Shown: in pieces, positions 12,548 through 23,751 of the stretch | Layout of the letters: the number at the start of each line of letters is the position of its first letter | How positions within the stretch are numbered: the stretch's first letter is position 1 | The notes under the pieces: model-generated | Told to the model about the DNA's origin: nothing | What the model saw: only the letters and a program-made list of their open reading frames with translations | Databases searched by the model: none | Position numbers and translations under genes: made by a program | NCBI GenBank assembly: GCA_026008535.1 | Contig: BRKX01000004.1 | Span: 27,160,501 to 27,224,500, forward strand | Length of the DNA: 64,000 nt | Reading direction: 5' to 3' | Source: Perilla frutescens | Lineage: Eukaryota; Streptophyta; Magnoliopsida; Lamiales; Lamiaceae

Positions 12548-13383
12548 CCTCGAATCCAAAGCTCCAGGATCAAAGACGAACACGGACTGAACATCAATTT
12601 TTCTTGGCTCAAGCATAAAAGATCTTGATATGGCATCCGTAAACAAATCTGGTGGAACATCAACATCTAATGGAACACCTTCATCAACCTGTAAAATAAA
12701 GATATCATAAGAAAACGGTTGACAAATAATGTTAGAATTCGGCAACTCTTCCTCGCTTGCTTGATCGAGTTCTTTGTGATCTTCAACCATTGTCTCACTG
12801 ATATCATTCTCCTTTTCAAAATAAGGTTGTATCTCCATTAACTTTTCAAATGTATTGGCATCCTCAATTGTGACATTGATCTTTATCTCAGCTTCCTCGA
12901 CTTCGGCCACTATCTCCTCAGATTTGGCGTCGGTCAGGGGCTACTCTAACTCTTCTTCACAGGCTGATTTGATGATGCCTTGTTCAGATTTGGAAAGGAC
13001 TTGTTGATTCAGACATGTGAGACCACATGCATGACATACGTGGTATTGAATATCGCTGGCTTGACTTGGCATATCCATGACCGGCTGAAATGGTGGTGCG
13101 GGCTGTGTAGGTGGTGTATAGGTACGTAGAAACTCCGAGAATGACTCAGGTTGGCTCCAAGGAAACTGATAACTCATTGCAGTGTGGCTTGTTTGGTGTT
13201 GAGCTCTAGGTGGTGGAGGCGATGCTTTTTGCGTGTTGAGACGCTTAAGCTGCTCTATTATCTTGGCTATTTTATTACTCAGCTCGTCCTTCAGTGATTG
13301 TGCACTTTTATCCATGCATTCGATCATTGCATCAAAATGGTACTTCGTGTCCCATGCAAGGAACTGGCTGGATGGTTTGGGTG
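12538..13383 (-). pseudogene. Gag-like ORF of the non-autonomous Gypsy element, one internal stop
   Basis: One minus-strand frame runs from the nested LTR border down to the purine tract, broken by a single TAG (near 12938). The N-terminal part contains FLAWDTKYHFDAMIECMDKS, then a charged helical stretch (SLKDELSNKIAKIIEQLKRL) likely to form a coiled coil. It continues through a proline-rich segment with FPWSQPESFSEFL and a CHACGLTC cysteine pair. After the stop comes an acidic region ending FDPGALDSRINSF. No enzyme motif is present. The closing DSRINSF followed by EDGND resembles the C-terminal ends of Gypsy polyproteins. The frame continues upstream of the nested LTR from about 14755. Function beyond gag-like is not known. 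Confidence 0.6.
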
Positions 13384-14749
13384 TGGTGTGTCATTTCCAC
13401 CAAAAATAAAAGATCCAACAACAGTCGGTTTGCCCACACTGCACAGTACAGTGGCAAGCAAGATCGTTTTCCTAGAGACTGACGAGAATTACCCTCACTT
13501 TTTAACCTGTAAAACCGAACCCTTCAACAGAGAATTTATAGAAATTAAATTAAAGGTGCGAAAATAAAGTAGTGATTAAATAAAATATCCAAACATTCAC
13601 ATAAAAGAGTTATTTATATAAGTGATTAAAAATATTCCGGAAGTCAATCACACCACCTTGGCTATTCAACTGATCCTAGATTCAAGAATTAAATTAATTA
13701 TGCCATGCAAATCGGTTATGGTTATCGAAGACACTTTCCGGCATAACCTAATTTCTATATCTATCGACAATCAAGAAGACACTTCATTAATTGCTTCCCT
13801 AATCAACCGATAATCTTGAGAGACACTCTACCGATTTAATGGGCTGATTGCATTAAATTCCTAAGGAATCCGATACAAAATCAATTGACTCTGACACAGG
13901 ACAATTTAATTAAGCCTACTATTCCCTTGATTATGAAAAATCATTTTGCTCCAAATTAACTCCTATCACAATTTCGGATGATGGATTTAATTAGCTAGTA
14001 ATAAATTCAAACCACTAAGTATTTGCAACTACCTCGTAAATTCGAATAAATCACAACTTGCAAAGCGGAGAATAGCAAATACACGAAAATAATTAATTGG
14101 AAGAAAGCGATTAGATCTCACAGTTGAATCGAGCCAAGGATTCGTGGATTGATTTCCGGATGAACGACGTCTAGCTTGCTTGCATATTAATCATCAAAAT
14201 ATCGAAAATATTGTTGAAGATAAAAATATGAGCGGAATAAAATTATCGGAATTCTACTGTTAATCTGCGTTCCCTCGCGTCTGTGTAATTTATCCGACAT
14301 CAAAAACTAGTAATATAGATACATCCATATCTCCCAAGATAATTTCCTAATTAAAGAGAGTTCAATATGGAAATAAAATCCTAGCCTATCTCTACTAGGT
14401 AATAGCAAAATAGAGGTGATCATAAGCTGTAATTAAGCTGGAATCCGCGTCCAGGTCTTGGGCCGGGTCAAAGTTGACGCCAACAGGTCTAAATTACGCG
14501 CACGGGCCCAAAACCAAAAACTCTCGGTCCATCCTTCAAGCTGTATGCCCAAACTGCCTGCTTCAGAACTTTCTTTCAAACGAACCCTGCTGCAATTCCC
14601 AAAACTAGTAGCCGCACTGCCCAAGTCTAATTATCTACCTGCAAACTTCAAAGCACATCCAACTCTTCCAAAATAGATGCAAGGCAGATAATTATGCAAA
14701 ATAGACATCAAAAACACCCCTTTTAAAACAGGTAGAAAATACCCAATCA
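13384..14749 (-). mobile_element. Nested solo LTR, Athila-like, minus strand
   Basis: Termini on the plus strand are TGGTGTGTCATTTCC and ACCCAATCA. Exact TSDs GGGTG lie at 13379-13383 and 14750-14754. Reverse-complemented, it matches the LTRs at 29647-30991 and 34591-35933 along its length at diverged identity. Shared landmarks include GTGTCAGAGTC, TTAAATC.GTAGAGTGTCTC, AAGTGTCTTC and ACGATCTTGCTTGC. Length 1366 bp versus about 1344 bp. It interrupts the gag-like ORF of the host element and is therefore younger than it. Confidence 0.92.
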
Positions 14750-14754
14750 GGGTG

Positions 14755-15358
14755 CATCATATAGATTCATTTAACTTGAATGAACCAGCTGTCTGGTGTA
14801 GATAGACCAGATGTATTGGGTGTATGGAGTAGGTGTACGTGTGTAGGGTGCGATTGGTGTACGAGTGTAGGGTGCGATTGGTGTACGGGTGTATGGACCA
14901 GATAGTGTACGGATGGCGTATGGTGCACACAGTGGTGTAGGTGGAGTAGGGTAGAATTTTCAAACCCTAATAGTGGTAGGGGATGAAAATATATGGTATG
15001 GAAAGAGATAAGGGAGGTGGAGAAAGATTAGGATGAAAGAAAGCTAGATAAAGAAAGAAAAGATATAGATAATGTAGTATCTATTTGGATGTGTTTCACC
15101 TAGATGGACACAATCTAAATAGTCTAATTTATCTATTGGGAAGGAAAGAATCTAAATCAACTAGGAAAAGAACAATAAATTTGAAAATCAAATCTGATTT
15201 TTTTTTTTTGCAGATTTTTTTTTTTTTGCTGGCGATCTGCCTTGCTCTTTTCTCTTTCTTTTTTTTTCAATGAATGACACTAATTACAACTCAATGGACA
15301 TGTAGGACAAAATTGACACGTACACGTCGGATTAAACCACGACCAACTATGCCGACGT
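14755..15358 (-). other. 5' leader and gag start of the minus-strand Gypsy element
   Basis: On the minus strand this follows the primer-binding site. It includes long T runs on the plus strand (15200-15270) and repeated TGTACGGGTGTA-like units (14835-14950) that translate as threonine/tyrosine/proline-rich low complexity. No start codon can be fixed. Confidence 0.5.
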
Positions 15359-15371
15359 GGCTCTGATGCCA
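15359..15371 (-). other. Primer-binding site, initiator-tRNA-Met type
   Basis: The minus strand reads TGGCATCAGAGCC, nine bases from the LTR. It differs from the usual TGGTATCAGAGC initiator tRNA-Met complement by one T-to-C change. Confidence 0.75.
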
Positions 15372-15380
15372 AATGTATGA

Positions 15381-16591
15381 TGTGATCTCAGCAGAAGATC
15401 AACACGGGCAGAGAAACGCGCGGAAGATTTAGGAACAAACACGTCAGCGGTAGAAGGATTCAATCCAAATTAAATATAACTCAAATAACTAAAATAAACT
15501 GAAATAAATGAAATTAAGACACAAAACAATAATACGAACTATTCTAAGCCTAATTATGACACCTAGACTATGACACACAAATAAAACACAATCCAAACAC
15601 AATGGGGCTGGAATTAAACAATGGGTTTATGGGTGATGTTTAGGATATATGGAGTGTGTTTAAGGATGAAGAATGGCTTGAGTAGATGGGGTATGATAGT
15701 GAAAGGACGAACTCACAGTATAGGCGTTATTCACGAGCTTAATAGCATGTATGGACGAAAACGGATGGAACGACTTGGAATGCTTGTGGAACACGGTCTG
15801 ATCTTGTGTATGATGGTTTTTATGGACGAAGGGTGGTTGATGGATGTTGTTGAAGGTGAACGGTGTTGATGTTGTTGAAGAATGAGATAATAACACAGCT
15901 GCAAATCCCGTGAAGATAACCTCATGAAACGTACAACAATCGGTTGTCTTCTCGATAGCAATCTAACTCTATTCCCACAAGTGAAATAGAACGAGATCTT
16001 GAATAAAACTTGGAAGTTGCTAGGCTTTCAAGAGTGTAAGTTTTCGACTAAAAACTAACAAAAGAGCTTGGGGGTGAGACAATATTGAGTAGCAAAGGCT
16101 TAATTCTCCAAATAATGCCTAAATAATAATGTTACAAGTGATACCTATTTATAACCATAGGGATGGACGAAAATAATAAGGAAAACTACCTAAACTATAC
16201 TAGGAAATCTGCCTTAATTAGAATTCTAACTAGGAAAGAAGTTCCCATAATTAAAACTCTAATTACCTAATTAAAAAGACCTTCTAGAAAATCCCTTAAC
16301 TAAAAAAATAAAAATAATAAAATAAATCTGAATTAATAAAATACTAAACTAATGGATAAATATCAAAACCCTAAAATAGTATAAGGTTTGATCTTGATCT
16401 TCCCAAACTCGCCATGCACGTTGATTTTCCTTTTACGTCGATCTTCATGCATACGTGATCTACATGTATTGTTCTTCAAGCTTTGATCTTCATCTTCAAT
16501 TGTAACAATATCATGGCTGCATTTAACTCCATATTCAACTCTTAATTGCAGCTCCGGGTTTGGTCTTTTAATACTTTTCACGTCTTCATCA
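15381..16591 (-). repeat. 5' LTR of the minus-strand Gypsy element
   Basis: Direct repeat of 11314-12531 with the same termini. The primer-binding site lies beside it on the lower-coordinate side, which identifies it as the 5' LTR of a minus-strand element. Confidence 0.9.
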
Positions 16592-16900
16592 ACTATGCTC
16601 AGTCGTGTACCCTCAATTCTTACAATTTTATGAATGATAATTAAGTATTTTCAATGAAAGAGTGGCTATAAATAATTTTTTTAAAAAAATGGAAATAAAG
16701 GGGATATTTTTACATTAACACATAATCTATATATATGCATGTACTGTGTATGTACATATTTAAATAAGACATAACACTGTTTGAGTGTAGAAAATAAACA
16801 TAATTTTGTGTTTGGCTCCGACTACTTCTAGTATTCAGTCCTAAAATTGTTACTTATAGATACACACAAAAAAAATTAATTTAAAAACTATTAATTAAAT
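16592..16900. other. Short AT-rich spacer
   Basis: AT-rich DNA between the Gypsy TSD and the TIR element. Nothing recognisable. Confidence 0.5.
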
Positions 16901-17192
16901 GAGTAATGCTATTTGGCCACACATGTTGCCGACCATAATATTTAATTAAACTAAGGTTTCAATAATTGGTGAGTAACTAATTAAGATTTTAATCATTGAT
17001 TAATATTTTTTTACTCTTATAAACTTAACTCATTTTAGAAAGAAGCTGACTTATTATTTTAAAATTGGAAGTTTACACAGATTTTTATTTTTACATTTTT
17101 AAATTATATTTTAAAATGTTGAATTATATAACAAAAAAGTTTATAAAAATAAAATATATTGTTGAATTTATTTTTGTTTCTTATATTTTATT

Positions 17193-19544
17193 TGTGATAC
17201 TCCGATCCTTTTGCTAAATTATAAATTATAATTTTAGTAAATGATTTCGAATTAATATTGTTTGAATATTAATCATGTGAGTATGTTTGTATTATGCCGT
17301 TATTTTATTGCAGGTTGTCTTACTCGAACCGATACGTCATAGCACACAGAGATGTTATACTGAGGGTATAATACAGTTTGAATTTTAATACTAAAGTGTC
17401 GAGTTATATGGTAATGAATGAATGTTATTGCATTGAATTTTGTTTGCCAAAATCTTGAACACCCTGACGCTGAGTTGATCGGGGGTCTCGCTGTGTATTG
17501 AAAGTACTTCAAAAAATTTAAAGTTAAATGGAGTCGAAAATGTACGGGAGTCGAAATACTAAAGGGAGTTGAGATTGGCACGCCGCGCGCCCGCGGGGCG
17601 GACGAGAGGTGCGCGCCGGCGCGGGGCTACGCGCTTGCGGGGAGTGTTGGCCGAGAGCATGGTTGCGCGGTCGCGGGGGCTGCGCGGTCGCGCGGGTCCG
17701 GGGATTTTCCTTCCGGATTTCTACCTATAAATACCACACTTATTCATTTCACCTTCATTTTCTTCTCTCTTTTGGGCGATTTTCTCCATCTCTCTCTCAA
17801 GAAATCCTTCAACTTTTGGAAGGGAATTCTACCATCATCATCCATCATCTAAGGTAATCTAGTACCACATTTCTCTTGATGATTTAATTCCATTCTTGTT
17901 GATTTGAGTTTAGGGTTTGGATCCCAAAAACTAAGGTTTTTCAATTTTAATGATCCTCATGCTTTGATATCTCAAACATATGGTTTATTTACTCCATTGA
18001 AGCTACATGTGTTGTTAAATTGAAATCTCCATGTTCATTGTTGCTAAAGATTGGATTTTTTACCCTAATTTCCCTTGATATGTTGATATTTGTTTGGAGG
18101 TGTTGTAATGGGTGTTTGGGGTTGATATTCATGTATGCTAGAGCCCTAGGATGAAGGTGGTTGTATTTGAAATATTGGGTTTAAATGATTTAAATTGAGT
18201 CAAGATCATGTGGTTTAAATGGGTGCACGTAATGTGCTCGATTAAATGCTTCAAAGAGTTTTAATATGTATTTTGAGTCCAAAATTATATTATGAGTTGG
18301 TATATCCAAGGTTATGTATATGGATATGTATGAAATCTTTAAAGAAAGGTATAGCTTGTGTTTGATCAAATTATGAACTAATTGTATAACTCGACATCTA
18401 AAATGAAAAAGGGTATTAAAAGGTGCTAAGTGACGTGTTGTGGTTCGAGGAGGACGACTTGTGCATGGCCAAGAAGTATTTCAAAGGTTGAGAAATTGTG
18501 AAAGCATCTCATAAGGTGGGGTAACTCTAAACTGTGAACACGTGTAAGGTTATAGTTATTGTTGTGCTTTGATTGTATGAGTATGAAGGGTCTTCGGACC
18601 AAGAAAAAAGAATGAGACCCTTCAGGGCATACAGAGGTCCTTCGGGATCGACAAAGAGGTCCTACGAGATCGATAATAGACCTGTTAATGTCCTCCCTGG
18701 GGTGTAGTATATCTGCGGGCATCCCTACAGGGATAAGATGTTCATTAACGGGAGCATCATGATGTTTGGACCCTACGGGGTTGAGACTAGTCTCTACAAA
18801 GAAAAGAAAAGTCCATATGTCATATTTTCACTTGTGCAATTAGCTATAACTATTTGCAGTGTTCCCTACTGAGTATGTTGTTAAATACTCACCCCATTCA
18901 TTCAATGAATTTCAGGTTGATGAGTCGAGGCACGAGTAGGAGCGTTGTGAACACAAGAGAACCCCCACAAGCTTGTGTTTATTTTTTGCATGCTCTTCTT
19001 TTAATTTACTCATATCATTATTATTTCATTGATCACTCTCCTTTTGTCTTTATGATCAATGATTGTTGGGGATGGGACTAGCCCTATTTTGTAGTTATGA
19101 TGTATTTAACTTGATATTATGCAAAACATTTTAAAGGCGGATCGTTCGACCTTGGAGCCTTCTATGTGTGAAGTATGTTATTGTTGAACCATATATTAAG
19201 TATGTTAATTTATGGTGCTAGACGGGCGGGTTGTGTCAAAACTATGAGATGACTGTATGAATGATGTAGATGGGTTTATTTTATGCTTCCGTTAAATACT
19301 ATGTTGTGTGACATGGTAGATTTTGATAGGTTGCATGTTATAATTGTGGAAGAAAAATTTATATTCGGAATTATGACATTATACCTCATTATGCAATTTG
19401 ACCTTAGCTTCCGCTCAATATTTTAAGGGAACGCAAATGCATGTAAATGAATTATTTGTTAAGTGACGTGGTCAAACGGAGTAGTTTGGGGCGTTATAAG
19501 TATGTTAAGTGACGTGGCCAAACGGAGTAATTTGGGGCGTTACA
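17193..19544 (+). mobile_element. Gypsy-type solo LTR, 2352 bp (family copy 1)
   Basis: It starts TGTGATACTCCGATCC and ends GGGGCGTTACA. Exact TSDs TTATT lie at 17188-17192 and 19545-19549. It is homologous along its length to 43418-45782. Contents in order: AT-rich 5' part, a GC-rich stretch (17582-17700), TATA-like CCTATAAATACC near 17725, a pyrimidine-rich leader, repeated CTTCGGG motifs (18590-18670), and a 46-bp terminal duplication. No internal domain remains. Confidence 0.92.
19457..19544 (+). repeat. 46-bp tandem duplication of the LTR 3' terminus
   Basis: TGTTAAGTGACGTGG begins at 19457 and again at 19503, each followed by CAAACGGAGTA and TTTGGGGCGTTA. The copy at 45782 has this terminus once, so the duplication is specific to this insertion. 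Confidence 0.85.
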
Positions 19545-19549
19545 TTATT

Positions 19550-20433
19550 TTATTTTAAAATTTTAAATAACTTAATAACCAACTTTATTAATAAAATAAA
19601 TTATTGAATTTATTTTTTTATCTAATATTCTCATTTATTTTGAAATTTTGAACCATATAACAATGAAATGTATTTATGCCATATATTATTTAATATATTT
19701 TTCTTTACTAATACTTTTATTTTATTTTAATATTTTGAATTAGATAATAATAAAATTTATTAATTAAATATATTGTTGAATTTATTTTCATTTTGTTATA
19801 TATATATATATATATTTTTAAAAAAATTGAATCACATAATAATAAAATTTACTAATACAATATATTAACTAATTTATTATATATAATAATTTTGAATTTA
19901 GTAAGATGAGTGTGAAGTTTGTTGTTGAAATGAAAAAAAATAAAAAAAAATTAAATTTGTTAAAAGGAGTATAAAATTTTGAATTTAGTAAGAGGAGTAT
20001 AAAAATTTTAATCATTTTTTTAAGAGCTGTTTTTTTTTATTCTTAACCATGTGCATTTTTTTCTCTCTTTCTCATATTTCATTTAATATTTTAAGTTTTT
20101 CTTATAATTAAATTAGTTTAACTAATTGAGAATGAATGCAACCAATTTAAGGCAATTGCATATACGATACATTAGATTTGTAATTATTGATAATTAACAA
20201 AATAATTTTTATTGATTATCACATAATTTTCAAATGAAATTATTGTTTATTTTAGTATAGATTAGTTTAATTTTTAATTTTTCATTTTATTAGAGTTTTT
20301 TTTAATTTAAAGTTATTTTCCATTAACATATTTATAGAGATTTTTATGGATATTTCAAAAATTTTAAACACAACAAGGTAACTTTTTCTAGAATTGACTA
20401 CAAGAGTGCAAGTGTAAATATACATCAATTAAT
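19550..20433. other. AT-rich body of the TIR element
   Basis: Non-coding, very AT-rich, with a TA tract near 19796-19814. No frame or repeat of interest was seen. Confidence 0.5.
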
Positions 20434-20444
20434 AATTAGAATAT

Positions 20445-21759
20445 TGATGAAGACATGCACGGCATTGTAGGCCTTGAACCCGAGCTGCAATTCAAAGGTC
20501 CAATGACGCAACTTCGAGCGAAGAAATTACAAGGATATCTACAAGTGTTGATTCGCAAGAAGTTTGAAGAATTGGAAGATGCGAAGGGCAGCCATGTATT
20601 AGTTAATTTATTAACTAATAAAGATCAAGATCATACTATGGAGAATATAGCTTGAAGAGTTGAAGAAGAGAGCAAGAAGAAGTGCACGCGTGCGAGTGTG
20701 CATGAAGATGTCGACGTGAAGAATGCATGCGTGCATGCAGCTGATTTTCGCTCTTTAATTTAGGGCTGATTATTATCTAGACTATAGTATTTATTTAATT
20801 AATTTATACTATACTTTAGATCAGTTTTTATTTAATTTTTTATGTAATCTTCGTCCTTTTTTATTTAGGTTTGACTAGAATTATATTTAAGGCATATTCC
20901 TACCTTGAATAGATTTCTAATTTAGGTATTTTTCTAGTATAGTTAGAGATCCTTTTTGGATCAGATTTTAGGCCCTTTTTCTTCATTATTTTCGTGCCTT
21001 TTAAGCCTATAAATAGGGAAACCATGTTACATTGATATTTTAGACATTATTGATTAAATTTGCATTTGCATTCAATTTGTGTCTCAACCGTTTGAAGCTT
21101 TTGATTATTTTCTCGAAAATACTCATTCTTGAAGCCTAGCAAACTTTGAGTCTTAATTCCAAGGGAACGTTCTAATTCAAATGAGGAATTAGGGTGAACT
21201 CGCTACGAAGAACAACTTAGAGATTCATTTTCATCGTACAAGATACGCCGGAGATTAATCGGGTTGTAATTCACAACACCATCATCGTCCAGCCCTCATC
21301 ATTGACGTCCTACACCTCCATCCACATCCGTTTCATCCTTCAACACCCCAAATCGATCGTGAGCTGCCCAACAAGAGTTCGAGATCGATTTCATAGCCGT
21401 AACCACGTTCTACACCTTAAACCGTAAGTTATCCTCTTCGTTATCATAATCTATCTACTCCCAACCCTTCTTCATCATAATACACGTCCAAAGCACCTCC
21501 CTTCCCAGCCATAATAATCGCCCCTAAACATCCCCTTTCCGTTCGATTTTGTGTATCATTTTTGTGTTATCGTCTAGGTGTCGTAATTAGGTCTAGATTG
21601 TTTGTCTCTTTGTTCTCAAGTTTTAATTCATTCAATTCAGATTATTTTTTATATTTTTGAGTCTTAGAGTAGGATTGAGTCCTTCCATAGTTGACATGTT
21701 CGTTCCTAGAAGTCTTCCGCGCGTTCTCCTATCCTGTACAAATTATTCGGATTACATCA
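20445..21759 (+). mobile_element. Gypsy-type solo LTR, 1315 bp, inserted in a LINE target-site duplication
   Basis: It starts TGATGAAGACATGCACGG and ends GGATTACATCA. Exact TSDs AATAT lie at 20440-20444 and 21760-21764. Start and 3' part (GTTCGTTCCTAGAAGTCTTC region) correspond to the LTRs of the element at 11314-16591, so this is a related family in plus orientation. The first 200 bp encode a short frame with GPMTQLRAKKLQ, the type of C-terminus seen in Gypsy polyproteins, so the coding region of the parent element ran into its LTR. TATA-like CCTATAAATAGG lies near 21007. Confidence 0.9.
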
Positions 21760-21769
21760 AATATTAATT

Positions 21770-22585
21770 TTCACTTTTAGAGGAATATCTCTGTTCCAAA
21801 TAAGAGAATTCCAATCTAGCTTAGGCTGAGTGGACGTGAACTCTTTCACATCATAGAAGCCAATCTCAACCAAATAACCAGACTTGACCGAATAATCTTT
21901 ACTAGGCCCCATCTTCCATCTGCAAATATCTCTACCCTCACTAGCAATTATCACATCATCAAACATGCTTGCAAAATGAGCTCCAAACACCATTTCTAAC
22001 ATTTCCAAATCCCATTCCCTTTGGGCAGTAATAAAATGACTAACGGAAGCATGAGCATTTAACTCCACAGTAGAATTCAGACAGGTCCCTCTAAGGTTAG
22101 GAATAAAATTATCCCGACCTATACCGATAGATTTTCCATCCCCAACCTTCCAAAAGACTTCTTGGGAGATAATAGAATGTGACCAACAAAGAGAACGCCA
22201 GATAAAAGAGGCAGAAGAACTAACTTTGATGCCAAGGATAGGGTTAGATTTCACATATCTAGCGTTCATAACTTTTGCCAACAACGAGTCCGGATATTTA
22301 ATAATTCTCCACATTTGTTTGGCAAGCATAGCTTTGTTGAAAGCCACCAGATTGCGAAACCCCAACCCCCATTGGGATTTAGGTCGACAGAGATGCTTCC
22401 AAGTATGCCAGTGCATCTTAGTGTTATCAGGGCCATCCCTCCACCAAAACCGAGCATAAACTTTCTCAATTTCATTATAAATTGAGCTAGGAATGCGAAA
22501 ACGCTGCATAGCATAAGTAGGAATATATTGAATAATGGACTTAATTAGAATTTCTTTACCCCATGCCGAAAGCAATTTATTTTTT
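21770..22585 (-). pseudogene. LINE ORF2, region downstream of the RT core (inverted segment)
   Basis: The minus strand translates without stops. It contains KLLSAWGKEILIKSIIQYIP, TYAMQRFRIP, ARFWWRDG, WGLGFRNLVAFNKAMLAKQM and ends RDIPLKVK. This order matches the segment between the RT core and the zinc-knuckle of plant L1-type ORF2. The conserved RT motifs lie further upstream and are absent. Its C-terminal end should be followed by a W-R-LLHN type sequence, which is what starts the plus-strand segment. Confidence 0.88.
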
Positions 22586-23469
22586 CTTTGAGACTTCTTC
22601 ATAATACCCTTGCCGTGCCTATCAGCCTTAGAAGACACCATGTTCCTGTTCATGGTAGGTGTGAAATGTGCTGCAAAGCTTGGGGCACTAAGCTACATTG
22701 TATTTTTCTTTGTGAGAAAATGAAAGGAATCTGGAATAATTCCCAGTTTTTGCCTATTTTGAAGAGAAGAGAGAATGAGGAAATGATGGAGGTTGGTTTA
22801 GATATTTGGAAGGCGAGTACGAAGAAAGAGTATGAAGTTTGGGCGACTACCGCGTACTTCGCGTGGCTGCATGTTTGTAAGAAGAGATTCCAGCCTAACA
22901 AATTTCACATAGAAGTTGAGATTGATCGTTCTATTTCGTTCTTGGCAGAGATCAAAGCTGCTCAACGCGCTATCAATTGCAAAAACATTTTTGGAGTGGC
23001 GGTGGAAGCGAAAGTGTGGAAACCGCCTCCTTGGGGTGGTTATCGACTTGATGTTGATGTTGCGGTGGACTTCGAAAAAGGTTTGTTTGGGTTCGGTGCT
23101 GTTGTTCGCGACTGGAATGGGAAGCTTTGTGTGGCGCGTGCTATGCCGGCAAGATGACCTGATGATGTTCTTGAAGTTGAGATGAATGTTGTGGTGTTCG
23201 GTGTGGAGATGTGTCTTCAAGAAGGTCTTGGTCCTGTGGATATATTCTCTGATTCTTTGCTCGTTGTTAGCCTGCTTGCGGACAAACACAAGGGGGTGGA
23301 TATTATGGAAATGGAGATACCATCGTTAGCCCAAGCTGTTAATGCTGGACTTATTCGATCTATTTCTCATGTTTATCGTTGTGCTAATATTGTTGCTCAC
23401 TCGTTAGCTCGATTTGGCACTCGAGATGATGCTATGTCTATTTGGAACTCGATTTTTCCCCTTGGTTGA
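22586..23469 (+). pseudogene. LINE ORF2 C-terminus: zinc-binding region and RNase H domain, frameshifted
   Basis: The plus strand reads RLLHNTLAVPISLRRHHVPV, then GRCEMCCKAW...HCIFLCEKMK (zf-RVT type Cys/His cluster). It continues with WKPPPWGGYRLDVDVAVDFE, LFGFGAVVRDWNGKLCVARA and, after a one-base frame change near 23150, PDDVLEVEMNVVVFGVEMCL. FSDSLLVV and HVYRCANIVAHSLARFGT follow. The D, E and D of RNase H are recognisable in the DVDVAVDF, VEMNVVVFGVE and FSDS stretches. The stop is at 23467-23469. Not functional because of the frameshift and the inversion. Confidence 0.88.
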
Positions 23470-23511
23470 GGGCTTTGATTGATGAATGAAGTTATTTTCT
23501 GTTTCAAAAAA

Positions 23512-23527
23512 AATTAGAATATTAATT
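23512..23527. repeat. Right 16-bp target-site duplication of the LINE
   Basis: AATTAGAATATTAATT; the left copy is split between 20434-20444 and 21765-21769 by the solo LTR and its own AATAT duplication. Confidence 0.88.
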
Positions 23528-23751
23528 AACAACATACTAAAAATTAAAATTTTACCCTAACTAAATATTACTGTGGTCAAATAACATTGCTCTAGTTAAA
23601 TATAAACTCATCACTCACCAGTTAATTGAGAAAGGCAATTTCGGTTAGTCCTTTTACAAATTAAACTTGATGAAAAGCAGGAAAAGTTGGACGAAACAGG
23701 AGAGGACGGATATTGTCTAGATTTACTCCTATGAATTTGCTTTTTCGATAG

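Larger units (their letters stand above)
11314..16591 (-). mobile_element. Non-autonomous Gypsy-type LTR retrotransposon, minus strand
   Basis: Two near-identical LTRs (11314-12531 and 15381-16591) flank about 2.85 kb. On the minus strand the order is 5' LTR, primer-binding site, gag-like ORF, purine tract, 3' LTR. The flanks ACTAA (11309-11313) and ACTAT (16592-16596) are a TSD with one mismatch. After removal of a nested solo LTR (13384-14749) the internal region is only about 1.5 kb. No protease, reverse transcriptase or integrase was found, so mobility would have depended on a related autonomous element. Confidence 0.88.
21770..23511 (+). mobile_element. 5'-truncated LINE with inverted 5' segment (twin-priming type)
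   Basis: Segment 21770-22585 encodes ORF2 sequence on the minus strand. Segment 22586-23511 continues ORF2 on the plus strand and ends in an A-run (TTTCAAAAAAAA). The 16-bp sequence AATTAGAATATTAATT is present exactly at 23512-23527. Its left copy is split by the solo LTR: 11 bases at 20434-20444 and the last 5 at 21765-21769. Inverted 5' part, intact 3' part, tail and long TSD together are the signature of twin priming. Confidence 0.9.
16901..23592. mobile_element. Mutator-like TIR element carrying three nested insertions
   Basis: The left end reads GAGTAATGCTATTTGGCCAC. The right end, reverse-complemented, reads GAGCAATGTTATTTGACCAC, followed on both sides by a shared AATATTTA(A/G)TTA region. 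Flanks TAATTAAAT (16892-16900) and TAGTTAAAT (23593-23601) agree at 8 of 9 bases, the size expected for Mutator-like elements. After removing the solo LTR at 17193, the LINE, and the solo LTR at 20445, about 1.2 kb of AT-rich non-coding sequence remains. No transposase was found, so it would be non-autonomous. Confidence 0.7.

Noticed and set aside
21757..23157. Two overlapping opposite-strand genes of 298 and 189 codons
   Set aside because: They are two halves of one LINE ORF2 separated by an inversion; the shared TSD and continuous domain order show a single insertion.
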